Shown here one piece after another: positions 1 through 5,361 of a DNA stretch of 5,361 nt. Under the pieces are notes generated by a model that saw only the letters and a list, made by a program, of their open reading frames with translations, was not told the DNA's origin and did not search any database. This DNA comes from a bacterium (GTDB taxonomy: Bacteria > Zhuqueibacterota > Zhuqueibacteria > Thermofontimicrobiales > Thermofontimicrobiaceae), in NCBI GenBank assembly GCA_011046315.1, contig DSAU01000118.1:1-5361 (forward strand), read 5' to 3'. Numbering within the stretch: position 1 is the first letter of the stretch; every line of letters starts with the position of its first letter. The translations under genes were made by a program, and so were the position numbers.

Positions 1-2066
1 CTGAAAAGCTTGTATTTTTTGTTTACTGGTGATTTATAAGCGATATCCACCAGTCCCAATGCTGAAAACAAAAAGAACATCCCCTTTACCAGGGGAGCGA
101 TAAAAAGTTCATTTTTCATTTCATTGCTAGATAGATGTTGGTGGTAATGACTATAGTATCCAAGATTGCCGACAACGTATAACGAATTAAATAGTTGTTT
201 GCTTTCTAAAAGCTTAAAATGTTTGTTGCCACATTTGATATTCATCAGTAAGTTTTTAATTGAAATCCAATCGTATTGATTTAAATCTTTTAATAGAGAA
301 TAAAAAGAATGACGAATTTCTTTTTCAAAAAAAGAGCCAACGTAATCGAGCCCCTGGATATGTGGTAATAGATGAATAAAATGATACTGCTTAAAATTAT
401 TAAATTGAAAATAATTTACCAGCATGTTCTTTATTTTATCGCGGTTGTCTAAAGTGATTTCCAGATTTTCAATTTTTGCCAAAAAGTTCAATATCAACTT
501 TGAAAACAGGCAACCCAACATATTCGATTTTTCAGGATAAAATTCTTGAATATTAAAATAACGCTGCCATTTATTTAAATACGATTTTAATATTTGACCG
601 GTTGTTTTTGTGTGTTGAATCCTGTTTTGCCGACAATATTCTAAAAAAATGTCAACCTGGTAAGCAAATTGGTTTTTATCGGCGTAAGTTAAACAATCGG
701 TTGGCAAATCAGTTATCGTTTTTAAAATAGCTGCTTTTGGTTTCGGTAAATTAAGCTTAAAAACAGCTCTTAATTCTTCGGATAAAAATAATGTATGCTG
801 ACGCTTCGACGAAAAATAGTCATAGTCTAATTTTGACTGAAAAAGAAAAAAATCAGGATTGATTATTTGGTTTGAAATAAATGCAGCAGATTTTGAAGCA
901 GAAAGAATTTTAACATTGAGCCCTTTTTCAAGCTCAGCTACATCTACTTCCCCACCTTCCCAATTCATTGTGGTAAAAAGGGATTGAACTTTGTCTGGCA
1001 ACCGGTTTAACAATAGCGAGAACAACTTTTCATCAAGAATTAGATAAGTAAAAATTGTTGTCAAATACGATTTTTTAATTTTTGCAAAGGATTCAAATTC
1101 GCTGTCAATTAAATCATTTTCCTTTAATAGTGGGATCAGTAGCTGGGTGAATATTTTTTTTAGCGATTCGAAGCTGTAAGCATCTTTAATTATGGGCTCT
1201 GCCTGGTGATGTAGAGGAGTTAATTTTGTTCGAAGATCTTCATATAAAGTAAACAAATTCCTGCCTGAAAATCGGTCATCTTTGAGATGCGAGTTCAGTA
1301 GTTTGTTTTTCGCCGGTTGCGGGCTGGGTTCCGTCCTGGCGGTTGACCGACTGTATACATATTCTTTGGCTATTTGACGAACTGTCGGATTTGGATCTGT
1401 GGATAATTTTAACATGATTTCAAGTATCCACGAATGTGTGGCATCAATATTTTTTAATGCCTGAGCCAACCTCAGTCGGACTTCAGGTTCTTCATTTTCA
1501 GCAGCAGTCTCAGCTATATTTTTAACTTTGTCGTAATCTGGATTGATTGACAATGCTAATATCACCACATTGATATTGAATTGCCATGGGTGGCGCCGGT
1601 ATAATTTTGTCAGCAAGGGCATAATATCATTGCCCAGTTTCAGACATGTCTCAAACGCCGCCTGTCGGATGATTTTGGACAGTGGGTGCTCACTGACATA
1701 ACCCAACTGTTGAATTAAAAGTACATAAAGACCGAAATGATTCGACGGATTTTCCTGCTTGGGAAATTTCAGAAATCGCGTTAAAAAAAATAATCGCCAG
1801 CGCAGGTTGTCGGGATTGGAGAAAATTCGTCGCATCGCTGAAAGCGTAAATCCGTCAGTTTTTTCAGAGGCTGTACAATTTTTTATTGCATCAAAGACAC
1901 AGCTGATACATTCTGCTCCCTGTCCTGTTTGACAATATTCTTCCTGGATAACATTTCCGCAACTGCTACACTTTTTTATAGAGGCGGTTGATTGCCTCCA
2001 ATTTGCGAGATTGTCATAAACATTTAAAAGTCGACTTTGTTGTAACGGCAATTGATCAATATTCAT
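1..2066 (-). CDS. Cys-cluster and HEAT-repeat protein, C-terminus cut off by window edge
   Basis: The frame starting at ATG 2066 stays open for 688 codons to the left edge, so the protein is partial at its C-terminus. An in-frame TAG at 2070-2072 makes this ATG the first possible one, and AGGA nine bases upstream supports it. Residues 33-64 hold CSSC, Cys45, CISC (53-56) and Cys64, spaced like a zinc ribbon. Residues about 123-240 form three to four HEAT-like helical pairs, clearest at EEPEVRLRLAQAL (192-204) and PNPTVRQIAKEYV (225-237). A short Pro/Ser/Thr-rich linker (241-252) follows. Residues about 265-688 are long, mostly helical, Lys/Phe/Leu-rich and not recognised; no catalytic motif, signal peptide or membrane segment is evident. 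HEAT repeats usually bind proteins or nucleic acid, so a scaffold or adaptor role is inferred. It lies downstream of the SNF2 gene on the same strand, 456 bases away, and may be its partner. The reality of the gene is very secure; the function is not. Confidence 0.9.
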   Translation of the reverse strand, partial: MNIDQLPLQQSRLLNVYDNLANWRQSTASIKKCSSCGNVIQEEYCQTGQGAECISCVFDAIKNCTASEKTDGFTLSAMRRIFSNPDNLRWRLFFLTRFLKFPKQENPSNHFGLYVLLIQQLGYVSEHPLSKIIRQAAFETCLKLGNDIMPLLTKLYRRHPWQFNINVVILALSINPDYDKVKNIAETAAENEEPEVRLRLAQALKNIDATHSWILEIMLKLSTDPNPTVRQIAKEYVYSRSTARTEPSPQPAKNKLLNSHLKDDRFSGRNLFTLYEDLRTKLTPLHHQAEPIIKDAYSFESLKKIFTQLLIPLLKENDLIDSEFESFAKIKKSYLTTIFTYLILDEKLFSLLLNRLPDKVQSLFTTMNWEGGEVDVAELEKGLNVKILSASKSAAFISNQIINPDFFLFQSKLDYDYFSSKRQHTLFLSEELRAVFKLNLPKPKAAILKTITDLPTDCLTYADKNQFAYQVDIFLEYCRQNRIQHTKTTGQILKSYLNKWQRYFNIQEFYPEKSNMLGCLFSKLILNFLAKIENLEITLDNRDKIKNMLVNYFQFNNFKQYHFIHLLPHIQGLDYVGSFFEKEIRHSFYSLLKDLNQYDWISIKNLLMNIKCGNKHFKLLESKQLFNSLYVVGNLGYYSHYHQHLSSNEMKNELFIAPLVKGMFFLFSALGLVDIAYKSPVNKKYKLF

Positions 2067-2075
2067 CTGCTAATT

Positions 2076-2079
2076 TCCT
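2076..2079 (-). promoter_or_regulatory. Ribosome-binding site of the Cys/HEAT gene
   Basis: On the minus strand CAGGAAATTAGCAG precedes the ATG at 2066. The AGGA core sits nine bases from the start, a normal Shine-Dalgarno distance. Together with the upstream in-frame stop it fixes the start. The SNF2 gene lacks any comparable site. Confidence 0.5.
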
Positions 2080-2149
2080 GAATGATCTTCACAAATATTA
2101 TTTCTTTGTATAATGAAAAAAGTGAATTCCACTGAACTATTTTTCTGTC

Positions 2150-2220
2150 GTCTAAAGCAAAGCACAACCAAAAATGTTGACCACAATTTTGATCTAAAAT
2201 GACCGTAACTTTAGACCCCA
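2150..2220. mobile_element. Possible solitary IS21-like transposon end (remnant)
   Basis: Read on the minus strand this segment has three GGTC motifs: GGTCTAAAG, GGTCATTTTAGATC and GGTCAACATTTTT (plus-strand gacc at 2214-2217, 2201-2204 and 2179-2182). Repeated GGTCA-plus-T-run motifs near the ends are a habit of IS21-family elements. GTCTAAAG at 2150-2157 also forms a perfect eight-base inverted repeat with CTTTAGAC at 2209-2216, and ATTTT/AAAAT (2186-2190 and 2196-2200) could form a small inner stem. No istA or istB sequence is nearby, so at best this is a leftover end. A regulator-binding region for the downstream gene is the main alternative. Confidence 0.3.
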
Positions 2221-2261
2221 GCTTTAAGTGATTTTTCCTTCAAAAAATGCTATCTTCAGAA

Positions 2262-2455
2262 CCTGAATTATTCATACGCCACAAAATTTCGAAGACACAA
2301 AGGCACACAAAGTAATGAAAATATAAAGTTTGGCAGGCAAAGGAGATTAATCGACTCAGAATATTTTTTATGAATGCTTCTTTCTCAACTTTGTTCCCGC
2401 CGCGGCGGGATTCGTGACTTGGTGCCTTGATGGCAAGATTTATGAATTAAACAGG
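2262..2455. repeat. Decayed MITE-like inverted-repeat element of about 194 bases
   Basis: The outer ends form an imperfect inverted repeat: 2262-2276 (cctgaattattcata) against the reverse complement of 2441-2455 (cctgtttaattcata), with 12 of 15 bases matching. Inside these, 2277-2317 carries gccac...gacacaaaggcacacaaag, and the right arm read on the minus strand gives gccatcaaggcaccaagtcacgaa and then acaaagttgagaaa, so the arms continue with gaps to about 2321 and 2376. The 'cacaaaggcacaaag' style is known to me from dispersed non-coding repeats in several environmental bacteria. The sequence AGAA directly flanks both ends (2258-2261 and 2456-2459), which could be a four-base target duplication or chance. 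No transposase is encoded, so any movement would have depended on one elsewhere. Confidence 0.55.
2395..2410. repeat. Perfect 16-base GC-rich palindrome
   Basis: The sequence tcccgccgcggcggga reads identically on both strands and stands out in an AT-rich spacer. It has no loop and no T-tract follows on either strand, so it does not look like an intrinsic terminator. It lies in the right arm of the inverted-repeat element and has no counterpart in the left arm, so it may be a module specific to one end, a protein-binding site, or a separate small insertion. Confidence 0.6.
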
Positions 2456-2522
2456 AGAAAAGAACAATTATTACATTCCTGACGTCTCCGGGCTTCGAAC
2501 ATTTTTTTTAAATTTGCTAAAT

Positions 2523-5297
2523 TCAACCTCCTAAAACAAAATCAACATCGGCTTCATTCAGCGATTTAATCGATGCGTCATCACTTGAAATTAAATTATC
2601 AAACAACTCTTTTTTCAGGCGTTGCAATTCAAGTATCTTTTCTTCGATAGTTTTGCGGGTAATTATTTTATAACTGAACACAGTCTTGTCCTGACCGATT
2701 CGATGTGTTCTGTCAATGGCCTGGTTTTCAGCGGCGATATTCCACCAGGGATCGTAAATAAAAATATAATCAGCTGCGGTGAGGTTCAGTCCCAATCCGC
2801 CCGTTTTCAAAGTCATCAAAAAGACTTTGTAATTTTCGTCATTTTGGAATAGATCCACCAGTGTTTGTCGATCTCTGGTGGCGCCAGTCATCACCAAATA
2901 ATCGATATTTTTATTGCCCAGGTCGTGTCCGATATTTTCCAGAGCATTCAGAAAATTTGCAAACACGAGCACTTTGTGATTATTGGCGATGACATCGGCA
3001 ATATTTTCAATCACGACTTCCCGTTTCGGTGAAATAATCTGATTGTCGCTTTTGGCTTCGGGAATCGAGGCGATCTGGCGCAATTCGCTCAATGCCTGCA
3101 AAATAAAAAATTGAGATTTTTTGATGCCATGTTGAGCAATCTGCAGTTTAACAGCTTGATAATAAAACAACCGCCGCTGCTCATAAAAGCGCTGTTGTTC
3201 CGGCGACATGTCCACGAACAGCGTTTGTTCAACTTTTTCAGGCAACTCTTTGAGAACATCGCGTTTTAAGCGGCGCAAGATAAAGGGGTAGATTTTTTTC
3301 TTCAACTCGTGCAGCGTGTCTTTGTCATCTTCGCGCTGAATGGGAATGGCGTAGTTACGATTAAATTCATCAGCCGAACCAAACATCGATGGATTTAAAA
3401 ATCGAAATAAAGCGTAGAGTTCAGTCAGGTTATTTTCAATTGGCGTGCCGCTCAAAGCTAAACGGTGTCTGGCATTTAAAAGCAAGACCGCTTTCGAGCT
3501 TTGTGAATTTAAATTTTTGATGTTTTGCGATTCATCCAGAATGATGTATAAAAATTCACGTTCCTTAAATTTTTGAATATCGTTGCGAACCGTGGCGTAG
3601 GTAGTGAAAATCAAATTTTTCTTGACTGCTTCGTCCAAATTTCGATCAATGCCATGATAGATTTCATACGACAATCGGGGATTGAATTTTTCGATTTCGT
3701 ACGCCCAATTGAAGAGCAAGGTTTTAGGCATGACTACCAGCGATGGTTGGGGATGATCAGGGTAAAGCGTCGACAGAATCGCGATGGTTTGAATTGTTTT
3801 ACCCAGCCCCATGTCATCAGCCAGGCAGCCACCCAGACCATTTTGGTACAGGTAATTTATCCATTTGTATCCCTGTTGTTGATAAACCCGCAGGGCGCCG
3901 TTTAGTTTCGGATACTGAACTTCTAAATTGTGTAATTTATTGAATCCTAAAAAAATTTCACGTGATTGCTGCAACGTTTGTTTAGCAGTCTTCTCTTCGA
4001 TGAGCTCCTCAACCAACGGCAGATCAAAGAATGAAATTTTAACTTTTTTATCCTGCTTCTTGAACAGCCGGAACAACCGGTTGATATAATTTTTATTGAT
4101 AATTGCATGTGTGCCGTCATTCAGTCGAATGTAATTGCTCTTCTTAAATTGGGTCAGCGCATCAAACAATGAAATGATCTGTCCTTCAATTTCTAAACTG
4201 GCATCTCCCTCCAGAAAATCAATGCCGTGAGATAAAGACACACTTAACTTTGGCGTTACAGCACGTACGCGATAGGACTTGAGCTTTTCAGCGCCCAAAA
4301 TGGCATACTTCGTAATCAGATTTGTTAATTCATTATAGATAAACTCCTTTGCCAATTCTCCTTCAAGGATAAAAAAGTTTTCATCTCTGAAATAATTCGC
4401 ACTTTTATCCAGCGACCGTTTGCTTTTTCTAATGAGTTTCTCAATTTCTTGAAAGCATGTCGAAACGTCTTCATGGATGACATCACTGACAACTATTTTC
4501 CTCTCTAATTCGTTTACTGACGCCACTTTTGAAATGTCATAATCATCGAAAAAATCCGAATCAAAACCGGATAGCGAAGACGCGATGCGTAAGTATAAAG
4601 ATTGATCGCTATCGACTTGTTCAAAAATGAGCGCTGGGTGGGTGTGCTTTTCCTGTCCGAGAACGATTTTATAATTTTCATATCGCAACTGGATATTATC
4701 GAAATATGAATAGAGCAAGGAAAGATATTTTTCGAGCTGGGTGTTTAAGATCAAGGTTTCAAACAGGTAGATGTTTCGAAAATTTTCATTCAGTGGATCG
4801 ATGGAGTAAATTTCACCATTTGAGAACACAAAACTTTCGGTTAAAAATTTAAGATTAAAAATTTTTTTCCCTTGATGCAGTAAAAAAATTTTCGATTGGA
4901 GCTGCTTTTCAGCCGGTGATATTTCAACGACGAGGCTGGCTGTTTCAGGAACAAATTTTAGCGGCGTCAGCTTTTTATCAACAAAATATGGCAGACCTTT
5001 CAACTGCCACAGCAAATATTCGTGCTCGTGAAGGTAAATTCGTCCGTTGGGAGCGCTCCAATCAATCCGAAACAAGGATTGCTCCTTGATGCGATTAAAT
5101 GTCTTCAGCAATTCCCGTCTGGGTCCGTTGTAAAATTCATATTCGGTATCGATTTCATTTTGCGCCTGGTCGATAACGACAATATAAGCGCCAGAATCAT
5201 CAAACCGCAGTTGAAAGAAAATTTCGGCAACAGCAGGTTTTTTCGCAGCGATGGTTTTATGGCGCTTGAGGGCGTCAAATAAATTGACTGATTCCAT
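2523..5297 (-). CDS. SNF2-family DNA-dependent ATPase (Swi2/Snf2 helicase-like), complete
   Basis: This 924-residue protein belongs to the Swi2/Snf2 branch of superfamily 2: cytoplasmic ATPases that translocate on double-stranded DNA and displace or remodel bound proteins. Seen in the sequence: a Q-motif-like LRVYQQQGYKW (469-479); Walker A DDMGLGKT (494-501, Lys500); motif Ia LVVMPKTLL (520-528); motif II DESQ (588-591); motif III LALSGTPIENN (613-623); the second RecA lobe with motif IV KVLVFANF (775-782), motif V GGLGLNLTAAD (833-843) and motif VI QAIDRTHRIGQ (859-869, Arg863 and Arg866). All the catalytic motifs are present, so the enzyme should be active. Residues 1-460 are a non-helicase region. 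Part of it, about 348-410 (GIDFLEGDASLEIEG, then IRLNDGTHAII), resembles the bacterial SNF2-associated domain. There are only two cysteines (281 and 491), so no SWIM zinc finger. The ATG is the first in frame: a TGA lies four codons upstream. No Shine-Dalgarno is visible. The stop is TGA at 2523-2525. The biological target is unknown; the family call is certain. Confidence 0.96.
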   Translation of the reverse strand: MESVNLFDALKRHKTIAAKKPAVAEIFFQLRFDDSGAYIVVIDQAQNEIDTEYEFYNGPRRELLKTFNRIKEQSLFRIDWSAPNGRIYLHEHEYLLWQLKGLPYFVDKKLTPLKFVPETASLVVEISPAEKQLQSKIFLLHQGKKIFNLKFLTESFVFSNGEIYSIDPLNENFRNIYLFETLILNTQLEKYLSLLYSYFDNIQLRYENYKIVLGQEKHTHPALIFEQVDSDQSLYLRIASSLSGFDSDFFDDYDISKVASVNELERKIVVSDVIHEDVSTCFQEIEKLIRKSKRSLDKSANYFRDENFFILEGELAKEFIYNELTNLITKYAILGAEKLKSYRVRAVTPKLSVSLSHGIDFLEGDASLEIEGQIISLFDALTQFKKSNYIRLNDGTHAIINKNYINRLFRLFKKQDKKVKISFFDLPLVEELIEEKTAKQTLQQSREIFLGFNKLHNLEVQYPKLNGALRVYQQQGYKWINYLYQNGLGGCLADDMGLGKTIQTIAILSTLYPDHPQPSLVVMPKTLLFNWAYEIEKFNPRLSYEIYHGIDRNLDEAVKKNLIFTTYATVRNDIQKFKEREFLYIILDESQNIKNLNSQSSKAVLLLNARHRLALSGTPIENNLTELYALFRFLNPSMFGSADEFNRNYAIPIQREDDKDTLHELKKKIYPFILRRLKRDVLKELPEKVEQTLFVDMSPEQQRFYEQRRLFYYQAVKLQIAQHGIKKSQFFILQALSELRQIASIPEAKSDNQIISPKREVVIENIADVIANNHKVLVFANFLNALENIGHDLGNKNIDYLVMTGATRDRQTLVDLFQNDENYKVFLMTLKTGGLGLNLTAADYIFIYDPWWNIAAENQAIDRTHRIGQDKTVFSYKIITRKTIEEKILELQRLKKELFDNLISSDDASIKSLNEADVDFVLGG

Positions 5298-5361
5298 TTT
5301 TGATTTTCAACAGTTTTTATTCAATAAGCCGGTTTTTATAATTCGACTAATGTAATATTTA
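5298..5361 (-). promoter_or_regulatory. AT-rich leader of the SNF2 gene, promoter only tentative
   Basis: The 64 bases upstream of the SNF2 start are very AT-rich. TATAAA on the minus strand (plus positions 5335-5340) could serve as a -10 element about 38 bases before the ATG, but the matching -35 would fall at or beyond the window edge and cannot be judged. The octamer gtttttat occurs twice on the plus strand (5313-5320 and 5332-5339), with no known meaning. No Shine-Dalgarno is present before the ATG. Confidence 0.2.

Larger units (their letters stand above)
2067..2522. other. Gene-free spacer between the SNF2 and Cys/HEAT genes
   Basis: This 456-base stretch holds no credible protein-coding gene on either strand. 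From left to right it contains the ribosome-binding site of the Cys/HEAT gene, an AT-rich stretch, a GGTC-repeat segment like a transposon end (2150-2220), a decayed inverted-repeat element (2262-2455), and an unexplained tail (2456-2522) that includes a run of eight or more T on the plus strand. No tRNA, rRNA or CRISPR-type repeat was seen. The two genes share a strand, so the spacer may be an originally shorter operon gap enlarged by insertions, but this is inference. Confidence 0.7.

Noticed and set aside
2109..2114. Perfect TATAAT on the plus strand
   Set aside because: The best -35 match at a proper distance is only three of six bases, and no gene on the plus strand follows.
2110..2140. 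Minus-strand promoter for the Cys/HEAT gene (TTCAGT, 17 bases, TTATAC)
   Set aside because: The -35 matches the sigma-70 consensus at only three of six bases, and such matches are common in AT-rich DNA.
2395..2410. Intrinsic terminator of the SNF2 gene
   Set aside because: The palindrome has no loop and is not followed by a T-tract on the minus strand.
2622..2852. Plus-strand open frame of 76 codons
   Set aside because: It lies wholly antisense to the conserved helicase motifs V and VI of the SNF2 gene and its product looks like nothing known.
3573..3943. Two overlapping plus-strand open frames (110 and 66 codons)
   Set aside because: Both are antisense to the first RecA lobe of the SNF2 gene, whose motifs leave no doubt about the true strand.
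5022..5282. Plus-strand open frame of 86 codons
   Set aside because: It is antisense to the N-terminal part of the SNF2 gene, and no domain or start signal supports it.
2523..5297. Assignment of the SNF2 protein to a named defence system such as DISARM, or to RapA
   Set aside because: No DISARM partner genes (methylase, DrmA/B/C) are visible and the N-terminal region looks like the bacterial SNF2-associated type; the window gives no basis for a specific system name.

Overview
This AT-rich window (G+C well under half by eye) carries two long genes, both read leftward on the minus strand, with a 456-base spacer between them. The right-hand gene (2523-5297) is a complete 924-residue bacterial SNF2-family ATPase with a clear set of helicase motifs. 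The left-hand gene starts at 2066 and runs off the left edge. Its 688 visible codons are open without a stop, and they encode a protein with a Cys-rich (probably zinc-binding) N-terminus, a short block of HEAT-like repeats, and a long helical C-terminal region that I do not recognise.

The organism cannot be named from this sequence. Low G+C, a main gene without an obvious Shine-Dalgarno sequence, and a decayed 'gacacaaaggcac' type inverted repeat between genes all recall the Bacteroidota / Calditrichota / Ignavibacteria side of the bacteria (FCB group). This is an impression, not an alignment.

Layout from right to left, in transcription order: a 64-base AT-rich leader (5298-5361); the SNF2 gene; the spacer 2067-2522; the Cys/HEAT-protein gene (1-2066, incomplete). 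The spacer has no credible gene. It holds a probable dispersed inverted-repeat element (2262-2455) with a perfect 16-base GC-rich palindrome inside its right arm. It also holds a short stretch (2150-2220) with repeated GGTC motifs that resembles an IS21-type transposon end, and an acceptable ribosome-binding site directly upstream of the second gene. No convincing intrinsic terminator lies downstream of the SNF2 gene.

The same orientation of an SNF2 remodeller and a Zn/HEAT protein suggests the two may act together on DNA or a nucleoprotein complex. The SNF2 protein has no SWIM zinc finger, and the cysteine cluster is on the neighbour. Eukaryotic Mot1/BTAF1 joins HEAT repeats and a Snf2 ATPase in one chain, which makes a useful analogy but is not evidence of homology. 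The spacer shows no co-transcription, and the pairing needs a gene-neighbourhood search to be confirmed.
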